DNA of 64,000 nt from Ilex aquifolium (lineage: Eukaryota > Streptophyta > Magnoliopsida > Aquifoliales > Aquifoliaceae), in the NCBI GenBank assembly GCA_951799425.1, contig OX637397.1, forward strand, positions 2,905,001 to 2,969,000. Direction: 5' to 3'. Positions within the stretch are counted from its first letter, which is position 1. Each line of letters starts with the position of its first letter. Below are positions 10,131-22,700 of the stretch, piece after piece. The notes under the pieces were generated by a model. It saw only the letters and a list, made by a program, of their open reading frames with translations, had not been told where the DNA came from and did not search any database. A program made the translations under genes and the position numbers.

Positions 10131-12065
10131 TCAGGTAATTCCAATCCCAACCATGGAGGATGGATTTCTCATTTCATGTTCCAGAAAGTTCAATATCTTA
10201 CACAACTCCTCCATATATGGTTGTGCATGTCTCCCTGCCACGAAAGCTGCTACCTCTGTTCCTACGCCAATCCAACTACATCCAGGAATTTTCTTGACCC
10301 CTTGATCAGCCATTGCCTTCCTTACCATCTCTGCAGCCTTCCACTGCCCACTTGCGCAATACAAGTTCGATAACAGCACATAGCTCATCTCATTTTGAGG
10401 CTCTAAAATTTGCAGCTCTTCCCCCAGCCCTGCTCCCATGCCTATGTCAGCTTGTGCAGAATATGCTCCAAAAAGAGCTTCACTCGAGCTGATCCTTGCA
10501 CTATGCATTCCCAGATACTTGTTAGCCAGTTCTCTTGCTTCATCCAAGTATCCACCTCGACCAAGCATATCCACCATGCAAGCCACGTGATCAGTTTCGG
10601 GGGTTAGTCCGTAAACTGAACTCATTGATTCAAAAAAAGCCCTACCTTTGTCTATAAGCCCTGAGTGGCTGCAAGTCATCAGTAGTCCTACGAATGTCAC
10701 TTTATCCGGTTCAAATCCTGATGAGATCATATCTTCATGAAGTTCTAGAACTTGGATAGCCCATCCATGCAACCCATATGCAAACAACATTGTATTCCAT
10801 GATATCAAATCTTTTTCAAGGATATAACTGAATGCTCGGCTTGAACCTTCTAGGTCCCCACACTTCGCGTACATGTTAACCAAACCATTGGCAATATAAA
10901 CATAACCATGGAAACCACAGTGGATTGCACAACCATGGACCATTTTACCATGCCCTAGCGTTGCCCAGTTAGAACAAGCATGCAAAACAGCTCCAAATGT
11001 AAAATGGTCCGGTTGGAGACCATTTCTCATCATATTGGTGAAGTAAAATATGGCTTTTTCTCCATGCCCATTTCTTGCATACCCAGTGATCACTGATGTC
11101 CATGAAACAACATTTTTCTCAGGCGCTTGCTTGAATGCAATAAATGCTTCCTGAGTGTCCCCTATTTTCATATGAGCATCAATTATCGCATTCCAGGACA
11201 CTTGACTTAAAGTTCGAATGGACTTAAACACCTTCACAACATCCTCCCGACCACTTAATCTAGCATAAAAGCTAAGGTTCGAGTTGTTTACCTCCACTGC
11301 CGAGCTCCAACCACTTTTGACAATAAAAGCATGCACAATACAGCCATTACAAAAATTTTGCGCCTCAGCACAAGCATTCGTTAGAGCACTAAACGTCCAC
11401 TGATCTGGGCAGCAGGAATTCTCTAACATTTTCTTAAACATCTCGAAACACATTTCAATTTCACCACATCGAGCATAACTAGCAATCATAGTATTCCAAG
11501 CAATCTCCACCTTTTTTGGCATTGCCTCAAACACACTACGACCATTACCAAATTGTGCAGCATTCATGTATGCAAACAATAGTGAACACCATGACACTTC
11601 ATTCTTCAAACCCATCCCTTCAAACACTCTATTGGCACAACAGGGCCTCAAACACTTCCCGTACATATCAATAAGAGAATTGCTCACTGGCACTGAATAA
11701 TCGTATCCCAAAACAATAATCACTGCATGTAATTTTCGCCCATGGCAAAGCTCAAATGAGCCTGCGCATGCATTCAGTGCAGAGGTGAATGTGAAGTCGT
11801 CGGGCTTGGTATTGTTGACTCTCATGTTATTGAACAAGGAAAGAGCTTCTTGGTGAAGACCCAGATGACAATAGCCAGTAAGCATTGCGTTCCAAGCAAT
11901 CAAGTCTTTATTAGGCATTTCATCGAACAGTTTTCGAGCACAGGTGATACGGCCTGATCTTGCAAGAGCTGTAATCTTAGAAGTAATGTAAACCATATGT
12001 GAACGCATGTAATGATATGAAAAAGTATCAAAGTGGGCCACCAACGTATTCTGAACTGCAAGCAA
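10131..12065 (-). CDS. E-class pentatricopeptide repeat protein
   Basis: Intronless, 644 aa, as usual for plant PPR genes. PPR repeats run from about residue 27 to 530, with typical WNAMLTGY, VSWTSVITGYARNG and ISWNTML cores, in the PLS arrangement. An E-type C-terminus follows (LLSNLYCASGQW, GCSWIGV); there is no DYW deaminase domain. Such proteins bind organellar RNA, one repeat per base, and E-class members usually act in C-to-U editing. It looks most like Arabidopsis At2g36980 (from memory), annotated as mitochondrial. The start at M1 is the first in-frame ATG; M20 and M24 are alternatives, and the segment from M24 aligns best with the homolog. It is divergent from the BRCT gene and convergent with SOD. 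The RNA target cannot be read from the sequence. Confidence 0.92.
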   Translation of the reverse strand: MLAVQNTLVAHFDTFSYHYMRSHMVYITSKITALARSGRITCARKLFDEMPNKDLIAWNAMLTGYCHLGLHQEALSLFNNMRVNNTKPDDFTFTSALNACAGSFELCHGRKLHAVIIVLGYDYSVPVSNSLIDMYGKCLRPCCANRVFEGMGLKNEVSWCSLLFAYMNAAQFGNGRSVFEAMPKKVEIAWNTMIASYARCGEIEMCFEMFKKMLENSCCPDQWTFSALTNACAEAQNFCNGCIVHAFIVKSGWSSAVEVNNSNLSFYARLSGREDVVKVFKSIRTLSQVSWNAIIDAHMKIGDTQEAFIAFKQAPEKNVVSWTSVITGYARNGHGEKAIFYFTNMMRNGLQPDHFTFGAVLHACSNWATLGHGKMVHGCAIHCGFHGYVYIANGLVNMYAKCGDLEGSSRAFSYILEKDLISWNTMLFAYGLHGWAIQVLELHEDMISSGFEPDKVTFVGLLMTCSHSGLIDKGRAFFESMSSVYGLTPETDHVACMVDMLGRGGYLDEARELANKYLGMHSARISSSEALFGAYSAQADIGMGAGLGEELQILEPQNEMSYVLLSNLYCASGQWKAAEMVRKAMADQGVKKIPGCSWIGVGTEVAAFVAGRHAQPYMEELCKILNFLEHEMRNPSSMVGIGIT

Positions 12066-12167
12066 TCATTCTTGTTGAAGAATTCCTTTCTATCTCCTTC
12101 ATACATTTGAATTCAAATCTCTAGCAGCTATGAATTGTTAAACAAACCATATATAGCCCATCGATTG

Positions 12168-13222
12168 ATGGGTCGTGAGGCCCAATCCGAGAATATATAT
12201 AACTTTGAGGAATCTCATTTTGCATCCAAAATATTTAAGTTTTTTAATTTTATACTCTCAAATATTTTTTTAAGCGAAAATTGGGGTTGAGTCCTCTTTA
12301 AGAGACTTATAATGAATTTAGTCCGCTAAAGAAACTTATTTAGGAGTAAATCCGTTTTTAATCTTACTAATAAGTAGTTGAATTTATTATTTTTTTAAAA
12401 CTCTAAAATACCCTTCTAATGACTTAAAAAATAATCTTCAACATTAAATCAGTTTTCTAAATAGTCATTCTTGATTCATACTTAATGGAATATTTTTTTT
12501 TTCATAAAATTTGAAATTCAAATTTAAATTTAACATCACTATTATTTTTTTCTCTCTTATTTTTTTGCTTAGAAGACTATGGTCAATTTAATATTTAATG
12601 TTACTATGCAAGTTACTATTTTTTTGTTGAACATGTTACTATTTTTTTGATGAGTATGTTGTTATTAATATTCCTGACCAAAAAAAAAATATGTTGCTAT
12701 TAATATTGAATATTACTATTTTTTGCCAAAATATCAATATTCAATGTTAATTTTTTTTTTTACCATGTTACTACTATTATTTTTTTTCAAATATTAATAT
12801 TCAATATTACTATTTTTTTATTTTTGAATTTGACTATTTTTTATATATATATGAGGGAGAGATAAATAAATAGTCTTATTATATATATAGAAATAGATAG
12901 ATACGAGATAGAAAATTTTAATGTTAGTCAAACTTCCAAAATTTAGGTGTTGTTAGTTTTCAAATTTTTTGTAATTAAATATAACTAATAAGGGTATTTT
13001 GGACAATGGAGATTAAAAAAGACTTAATATTAAACAAGTTTCCTTGATGGACTTATCACCAAATAAATCCACAAGAAAGGACCAACCTTCAAATATTTTT
13101 TTATTTTTTTTATAAAGTATCCATTGGGTCGTGAGCCCCAATTCGAGAATATAATTAATTTTGAGGAATCTCATTTTGCATCTAAAATATTTAATTTTTT
13201 TTATTTTATACTCTCAAAGATT
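12168..13222. repeat. Direct repeat enclosing a TIR element (family C, copy A)
   Basis: A segment of about 100 bp at 12168-12270 (GAGGAATCTCATTTTGCATC and neighbours) recurs in the same orientation at 13132-13222. Between them lies an AT-rich element, about 12273-13087, with degenerate inverted ends (GTTGAGTCCTC left, GGTTGGTCCTT right on minus) and runs of GTTACTATTTTTTT. The word TCAAATATTTTTTTA flanks the element on both sides and may be its target duplication. A relative lies reversed at 32056-32775. It fills most of the divergent PPR/BRCT promoter region; no gene is seen. Confidence 0.55.
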
Positions 13223-13765
13223 GTTTTTACAAAATATCATTAATGTATTAAAAGAATTGGAATGTGGTCTTTTCATTACCTTCCGTTACTTATTCCGTCA
13301 AAATTTATTTTATTGACTTTGACGGAATGAGTAACAAAAACTAATAGAAGGATCATATTATAACATTTTTAATACGGCATAATATAAAAAATATAATTGA
13401 TAAAAAGTGTAAATTCTTAAATTTTTAGGGTATAAAGTGAAATTATCCCTATAATTTTCCCTCCAAAAAGTAACCGTAATCTCCGCACACCTCCCAATTT
13501 TCCCTCCACTACGCAAACCCTAACACCACCCACGTAACCCCCCGGGCGGCCACCCCACCGATATACACACAGACTCTTGGAGACCGCACGCACTACTGTC
13601 TTCACCGCTATACTACTTTAGATTTCGATTCGATTCTTTCGATATTAGTTACTACAACTTTGATGTGCTTCTGAGTTGTGTACGCTATTGTTTTTGTTAA
13701 CAATCACTGCCTTTTCTGGGTTTGAGTTTTAATCCTATTCATTTTTCGATTGCATATGAGTTAAG

Positions 13766-16700
13766 ATGGGTTCGTTGGGGGATGATGACGATAAGATGAA
13801 ACCTATTGAGAGAGATTCAGATGTAGAACCAAGTGATGCCGAGACTCAGCTGTTTGACAGTCAGTTTTCTCCACACTCATTGTCTGGTAATTACAATTTT
13901 TCCCTTCTATTCTATTCTAGTTGTGTTAATTATCCCCCTTTTAGGTTAATTCAAGAGGTTTTCTAGTTTTTTTTTTTTTTTTTGAGAGAGAATAACTATA
14001 TTTTGCTGAACCTGAGCAAAAGATGCGGTATTGATGATTAGAACAAGGTTTTTATATAAGAGAATAGAATGCAAGTAGTGATATTTTTTCAATAATATTC
14101 ATTTACCCCGGTAAAGATTTATTTTTTGTCGATTTTTATGCAGATAACTGTAGTTATGCTTGTGATGGTTATTGCATTAGAATCAATAACTGCTGTTGGA
14201 GTAATTTTTTTATTTTTTTTGAGTACAATCCAGTTTGATTTTATATAATAATGAAGTGACCCATCTATATACTCCAAATGTGGTGTCTATTGTACTGTGA
14301 ATGAGATGCATCAGTGTGCTTGTATGGCTTATTTCAAGTTTGAACTTTTTACTGCCCAGCACACAAAGAGAATTTGAATTTTTATGTTGATCACTAAATC
14401 AGATGTGAGAAAGGCAGATGTATTTTGTGTTTGAGATGAAAAAATGGGAATAGGCAAAATGGTTATATGTATTATTCGATGATGCTGTAAACTATATTAG
14501 AAAGTCAACTAGTATAAGTAATGTTAACAGAAAACAATAAATTTGGGTTTGACCAAGTTGCACTGATCAGAAAACGTAAATGAATGAATGAAAAAATAAA
14601 AATGCTGGTTGGATCAAGTTTTATTGTTTCAAGCAACTATAAATTACAAATTTGACCAGTACTCCTTTTGGGTTACATTTTATGTGTTATTTATGAGACT
14701 ACCCATTTCTTAATATATAATTAGGTGGGGATAAAGGAGAGGATGAGTTACAATATCTTCAAAGTACTGTGCCCTTTGATGAATTTGTTCCACTTGAAGA
14801 TGTATTTGAGACCCAGGTGTTAGATCTTGGTGGCGAGACCTCAGAGTTGAACCCTGGCAGTGAAACCCAAGTGATGGATGATCCAGATTATGAGGAGAAT
14901 ATTAGCACCCAGTTATTAGACACATGCCATAATGAAGTTGCTGTTGGCAGTGATGGTGAAGGAACTGACAGAACCGAAATTCTAAGTGAGACCGAGGAGT
15001 TGTCAGATGAGGACTCTGTGAAAAGAGTAGGCAGTCATCCCCTGGACCAGGAGAACATGCCGTGCACAGCTCTTCGCAAACAAGGCGATGACCAATTTAA
15101 AGCAGAATTAAAGCGCAGCTCAGGTTTGCCGAGTATCTATTACCTCATGAAAGTATATTTTTGGGATATTATTTTACAAGCTCCGGTGTTCTTGTTCTTA
15201 ACCAACATTAGATTATTATTGAATGGCATGTTGTTATGTTTCATTTTTGACAATACACGATACGCATGGACTGTGGAAAGTAAAAGAAAAAATGAACATG
15301 ATATTACTTGTCCAAATGAATTTTATTTTTCGATTCGGTTCATATTAGAGATGCAAGGAGCATATCGTAATTATTTACTTGTTTCAGGATCTGTTCACAG
15401 AGACTTCACCTCAGTTCGTGTAGCATCTCTACGGGCCTGTGGTTTGGTGGCTCACAGCATGACTTCCAAAGGAACCAATGGTTTCCCATGTTCCATTATG
15501 AGTGACAGTCAGTCTTTGAAGCAACATACTATCGCACATGATCAGACACCTGTTGGAGGTTCACTTCTATGTGTGAAGGAAGTTGATCAGGCACATGCGC
15601 TGGATGAGTATGATGCAGAAATGAAGGGATCAAGGAATGAAAACAGGTGCAGGATTGGTAGTTCAACTGTGAGGAAACTTTTTGCAGAGGATACGCTTGT
15701 TGTGACCAAAGAGCCATATGACGGCATGAATAAAGCTGATGGAGAAGCAGAGTTTCCACGGTTATTTCCTTCCGAAAATGAGTTGGCAGGGTTAAGCTAT
15801 GTCAATTCTCAAGAACCTGGAGAGTTATCACAAGCCAATGCACTTGACTTTGTGGATAAGTTTCTTAAGGTTAATATCATTGATTTCGATGAAGAAATTG
15901 ACTTTACAAAGTCCACTGGAGGGAAGTCAAAGCCTGTCTCAAGTGCAAAAGGTACTCAAAGTTTGGCCAAGAGAGCTAATCGTGAAAGCACAGATGGAGA
16001 AAGAGGAATTTTTGATTGGGATGATACTCGTGAGGACGAAGGAGGGGGAGAGTTTTTCAGAAAGAAGAAAGATGCACTTTTTGATAATGGCGGTCAAATG
16101 CGAAGATCTCATATCCACCCTAGGAAACCTAGGTTTCTTGAGACCAAAGGAAACAATACAGTTGAAGAATCCAGAGGCAAGATGGAAAACTTAGACAAAC
16201 GTCAGAAAATAATGGACTCAATTCACTCTGATTCAAGGTTGGTGTTCCATGACATGAAAGGGAATGACAAGTCAAGAAAGGCAATGGAGGCAGGATTTAA
16301 AAAGAATTTAACTAAAGAGTTGGATGAACATGTAAATGTGGGTTCTGAGGATGGAATGGTAGACACTGGTACCGACAAAGATGTGCCAGACATGTCAGAC
16401 ATAGGTTTTGATACTCAAATGGCTGCTGAAGCTATGGAAGCCTTAAGCTTTGGGGTGGTTGGGACTGGTCACGATTTTAAGGATGCTAATCAAGGTGCTG
16501 AAAACATGCAGAAGGGTCCTCTTGATGAAGAAACAATTGACAGAAGAAATTTGAAGCGAAATATTGCACAGAAAAGAGTGGATTCTGGAATCAGCACAAG
16601 ACAGTCCAAGCAAGCAAAGAGGACAGGTACCAAATTGAGTGAAGAGACCTCTATTTCGTTGCTGAAAACACCTAAGAATGTCAGGAAGCAAAGCAATAGA

Positions 16701-19700
16701 AAGCAAGAAAGAGCTGATCTGAAGAAAGTAAAGTCAGATATTAAGGGACAGTTTACCACCAAGGCAAGTGAAAGCTTAAGCAAAGTGATCGTTGAGCAAA
16801 GAAAGGAAGAAAGAGCTCCTAGAAGAAGTGACAATAATAAGATTGATAGATGTAATGTCACTGCATCAAGTGGTCGAATGTCAGTCAAGAAATGGTGTTT
16901 GCAGGAGCAACCTGGTTCTTTTATGCCCATAGCTCGTCGAACTAGGCAGTGCATAAAAGGGAATCAATCAAAAAATGCTGGGAATGCGTCAAATAATTTT
17001 GGAGAGGAGGCGAACAATCTGACAGGTGTTGGTGCCCTTAAAAACAAAAGAAAAAGGAGCAGAGAAGATATTGCTGCTTCCATGATGTTGAATGCCAAAG
17101 GTAAGTCTACTGAAGCGAATTTAACTTCCAAGCAATCTGGCAAACTCATCAAATTGCCTGAGCATGAGCAATCTGATCCAAAGTTAGCATGTACAACCAG
17201 CGCTGTCAAACTTAATGAATTGGACTATCCTAGAGGAAGAACAAGCCAGAGGTTGTCGGCAGATGTGGGAGAAGCTAATAAAAAATACAATACACGGTTA
17301 AAAAGGTCACAAACTGATGCTATAAGCACTTCTGTGGATCTAGTTGTAAATAGGAAAACACGGTCATCTGTGTATGCTATGCCAGTTTTGCCATCCCTCA
17401 ATGGACAGTCTGGAAAAAGATTGTTGCGGCAGATCATAGATAAAGGAAAATCAAGTGATGCAACTGTCAACTGTAATTCCGTTGATATGAATGAGAATGC
17501 TATTTCAGAATACATGGTTGAGCCGCCGACATCTACACATTCTGATGGGAAGAGTAATGCTGATACCACTTTTGTAACAGGTGCAGAAGTAATTGCCATA
17601 TTGGAATCGTCACCAAAAGAGGGACGCAAACCAGTTTGTACTACTCCGGTTAATTGTATGACTCCTTTGAATGCAGCTTCACCTATTTGCATGGGTGATG
17701 AATATCTTAAAAAGTCATGCATGAAGAACCTCTCAAAATCATCTCTGATGAAAGAGATTACTAGCTTAATCACCATTGGAACAGAACCTACTTGTGTGAC
17801 CAAATATTTAAGGAGAAGGAGAGATGTTACTGGTGTTCGAGTCTTGTTCAGCCAGCACTTGGATGGGGATCTGATCAGGCAACAAAAAAAGGTAGTCATT
17901 TGTGGCATCTTATGATCATATTTTGATACAAGCAAGTTTAAACTTTATACTTTGCATTGTCTAATCAATCTCCTGTCACAGATTTTGACTAGACTGGGGG
18001 CCTCAGTAGCATCCTCTATTTCAGATGCTACACACTTCGTAACTGATAAGTTTGTGCGCACAAGGAATATGTTAGAGGCTATTGCTTCTGGAAAACCAGT
18101 GGTGACAAGTTTATGGCTTGAGAGCTGTGGGCAAGCTAGCTGTTTCATTGACGAGAGAAATCACATATTGAGAGATTCCAAGAAGGAAAAGGAGTTAGGC
18201 TTTAGTATGCCTGTTTCATTGGCACGTGCATGCGAACATCCACTTTTACAGGTAATAATGGTTTTTTGTTAGTTCCCTCAGATGCAGTTCCTAGGTTGTT
18301 CCTTCTAACTGAATATCTTCTCGGCAGGGTCAAAGGGTCTTGATCACGCCAAATACAAAGCCTGGTAAAGAAATATTAGCAAGCTTGGTTAAGGCAGTTT
18401 ATGGCGTGGTGCGTAGTCCTGGTCTTTTTCTTAGATCTTTTTCTTAGAGCTAAACCATTCTATGTGAACAAGGTTGCACATATAGAATTTGCTTTGATTG
18501 ACTTGCAGCATTGATTGGTGGTGTTATCATGAGATATGGGATTAAATACTGCTTGGGAGTTTTACGCTTCCCCCATCTGTGTGAAGTATGCCTCTTTTCT
18601 TACAAAGTAATGATGCTTGTAGAAAAATTGGTCTAGGAGCTCAGAATTTGCTAGATTGATGAATAGATTACTTGACTAAGAAGCTTGTTCTACATTCCTG
18701 GAAGTTGTAGTCACTTTGTCTTTCAAGTTGATCAATGTCAGGAACCAGGCATGAAAGCCAATTCATGCCCTCTATATCCTTGCTTCTAGAGTGTATTCTA
18801 GCTGCATCATTAATTACTCCTCTAGTGACCTGGTTTTTAAGCATGCTTTGACTTACTTCTATCTCATAGGTATACATATTACTTCTGGAGACTGACCATA
18901 GAGGGGGAAGAATGTCTAATGCAATTTATATGTTTATATTGATGCTATTGTTTGTGCCTCAATGCATTATCTGGTTAAGTTTACAGGTGAATACCGAGTA
19001 TCCAAAGGCTTTGAGGAGAAGCATGCATGTAATTGTTGTTCACGTTGGTAGAACTCATTATGCCTGGGGAAGCAGTGGTCAATAAAAGGTTTTGGGAACT
19101 GAAAAAAATCACCCTTTTGGTCCCCGTTAACCGAGAGTACTGGGAAGGATGAAGTGAATACAAACCTAACATTTGACAATATTTCACATAGGGATCCCCA
19201 TACTTGAACTCACAATCTAGTAGTTGGGAACTGCATCTCTCATTGGGCTGCCTAGAAGTTTAAAATACTGGCCTACAGTAGAACTAGCTATATTTGAACT
19301 TGGAATGGATGCATGATGTGACGGTTTTAGAATCTCCATCCTGTAAACATTTGACTTGGATTTTGGTGTTCTATCTATCATATCTTGTAGAGCCGCTGGG
19401 GTTTGGTCTGTGAAGTAGTTTTGGATAGCGGATAATATCTCACCTGTTCACATGTGTATAACATACCTGACTTTCCACTAAAATGCCCTATGTACCTCTT
19501 GCTTTGCACACCAAGTGTGGGAGCTTTTGTGTGCCAATCCAAGTGCCAATCAAATGTTGCTTGCCCATCCCAGGATATTTGGAAACTGTTACAATCATTC
19601 TTCCATTCAAAACTTCAATTATGTTCCATCTGCCATATGTCCTTCGTTACAGCATTCATACGTAGCATCAAATCAATACTTTACAGGTTAGATTATGTCG

Positions 19701-22700
19701 TCTTCTTCTCCCCTTCCTCTTCATTGTCCCTCATCTAAATTGTTCGTACAGGTGCCTTAGTCATTTTCGACAAAGTACATTTATGTGTTATGTTACTGTT
19801 GTTACCTCCAACTTTTCAGTTCTCCATGTATTATTTACCTTTTCTTATTTTCATTCCAACCTATCTAAGCAGTTTTCGGTATATCTAGTTCTCCATGAAA
19901 GGCTTTCACTGCCTTTTGGAATTGTGACCTCCAACACTTCTCTCCAGACAATTTGAAATAACCAATGGAATTGCAATAATATAATGTATGTTACATGGGA
20001 GGTAGTATTGTTGAACAGAAATTACAAATTTACAGCTTCCATAAAGGTTGGCTTAGATCGCTAATTTACATTTACATTCGGGCTTTATATTAAAGCTTTT
20101 AATATTTCTGCTGTCGTGTTATGAATTCCCCATGGATGGTACTTTCTGCCTGTGTCTTTTCCTGCTCTGATGTGTTTGAATTAAAAGGAAGTTTTTAAAA
20201 CCTTTACTGAATTTTAGTTTCACCTATTTTTAAATATCGAGTTTTCAAATTATCATTTACAGTCTTTAAATTATTTACAGCCTTGCATTCGTCTGTTACC
20301 ATGAGAAACTAACTGGAAAAATGTTTAAGATATTTTATGGGCATTCAAAGCTATAAATGTTGTAATAGTAAATGGATTCTTGACTGATGTTTCCAACGGG
20401 ATTTTCTTATTGCCTATATATAGGGTATTGGGTAGTAGTACCCGTTGGCCATCCTCTTGCAGATCAAATATATACAGCATGTACTTTGTCTTATAGCACA
20501 ACTCTGCTTTCTTTATTCTTCAAGTAGAGATATCACATCTCAACTAACCACCTACTGTTATAGCTTTATAGGTTTTAATTTCTACTACGTTAAATTATTT
20601 TATTGTTGGGCAATTTGATTCGAGTTGGGTTTACCCTTACCTTCCAGTGGACGTAACCATTGAGAAGGTGCTGATACGAGCGTCTGAGTTGGATCTTGGA
20701 GTCACTAGTGTCTGTTAATACCTTCACGTGGGGAGGCTTAGCTACTTTAGGACAGTGATCACATATTTCTTAGACTCGCAGCCAGCTCTTTCCTTTTTCC
20801 TCTTATATATATATATATATTATATTCTATTTGATTAAGTTTTAAATTACATGTTGGTTTTTAAACTATTGGAAAATTGCTAGATTTTTTATAGTACAAA
20901 TACATCACTAATGTTCCAGTACTTTTTTATTATATTAGTGTTAATATGTTTGGTAGCTAGTGGTCACTTACTGTTGCACATCAATTACTATTACTTGCAC
21001 CATAAGTCCTGTTCATAAGTCTTTCATTGTTCATATTAGATAAATTATTTTCATGAAAAATCAATTAATGTTATTTCTCTTTTCTTGTGTAAGTTTTTGG
21101 ATATTTTATTTACATGATGTGCCTGTGACCTGTTTCCCAGTTGGCATATGGGTACCACTAATATTGTTGTCATCTGAATTAATACTCATATAAACCAGTA
21201 CAACTCAAATTTCAACCTTATGTGCTAGATGGGCACCACCTCATTTGGTGTACCTAATGGCCAAAGGAGTTCCGAACAACTGTCCTTTGCAGCACTTGCA
21301 CTGTTCTATGAATCAAATTCAAAAGTTCGATGGTAACTGTCACATCTCTTTCTAGTGGGACTTTCCCCACTTGAGGGGTGGGATTGGGTGCAGTTTTGGA
21401 TACAATTTTCTGTTGTTTTTGTCCCTCATAATTACACTGCCTTTTAGCTGTTGTATATACTTTATGCATTCTCGGGTGCATTTAGATCGTTTAGTCGTTC
21501 ACGTTCTTATTACTGAATCCTCTAATGCTCCTCAGGCAGTGGAGAGAATGGGCAGATCTGCATTGAAAGATGATAAAATTCCTGATGACCTGTTGATTTT
21601 ATCCTGTGAAGAAGATTATTCAATCTGCCGGCCTTTTCTTGAAAAAGGTAAACATGACACACTATACTATGTTCTCTAACTGTTAACAGAAAATATAGAA
21701 CCGGAATATTTGTTTTGAAGTATCATTTTATATGTGTGCAGGAGCAGCAATTTACTGTTCAGAGCTGCTGCTGAATGGAATAGTCACTCAAAAGCTGGAT
21801 TACGGAAGGTTGGTTCCTTGGTGTGATGAATGCATAGAATTTTTCTGTGAAATTGAATGTTTACATCAGAAGAATATGCTTGTGCCATTTTACTTTGTGT
21901 GCCATAATTGCAAGCTGGGGGCTTGTGTTACCAACAAGTCAGAGTATTCTACTTTTATTGTAGTGGCAAAAATTTAAGATGTAACAGTCAAAATCTCATC
22001 TCTAGGTTAATTCATAGGTTCTTGCGTTTTGTAGGTGGTAATCAAGTATGGGAATGAAATGGCCATTATTTAGTAATACTCATTTTAATGTTTGGTATAT
22101 GGGAATGAAAATTTATTCCCATTACCACAGAATGCCTAATCCCACCATTGTAGGATTTGTTATTCCTTAATATTAGGTGGTATTTTCCATTCCTAACTAC
22201 CATTACTCGTCGCCGCCGCCACCACTACCATCTTAAGGTCGGGTCCAAGGTCAAGGTTGGGGGGTCTGGGGTAGGGATCCAGGGTCAAGGTCTGTATTTG
22301 GGGTTGGGTCAAGGTCGAGTCTGGGGTAGGGTAGGGTGAGGATAGTTACAAGTCCGGAGTCAAGTTCAGGTCCGGGTCTATGGATTATCCAAATATTTAA
22401 GTGAATTTCAAATTTTATTTGAGCACTTAATCTTAGTTGTTATTAAACATTGTAATGGTAATGTTAATGTACATTCCATTTCATTCCAATATAAAAACAT
22501 CATTACGCACCAAACGCAGTGAGGGTCAAGGTCGAGTCTGGGGTAGGGTAGGGTGAGGATAGTTACAAGTCCGGAGTCGAGTTCAGGTCCGGGTCTATGG
22601 ATTATCCAAATATTTAAGTGAATTTCAAATTTTATTTGAGCACTTAATCTAGTTGTTATTAAACATTGTAATGGTAATGTTAATGTACATTCCATTTCAT

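Noticed and set aside
16443..17935. Several long minus-strand frames (up to 236 codons)
   Set aside because: Antisense to the large BRCT exon, with Leu/Ser-rich content expected from the complement of a Lys/Ser/Glu-rich coding region.
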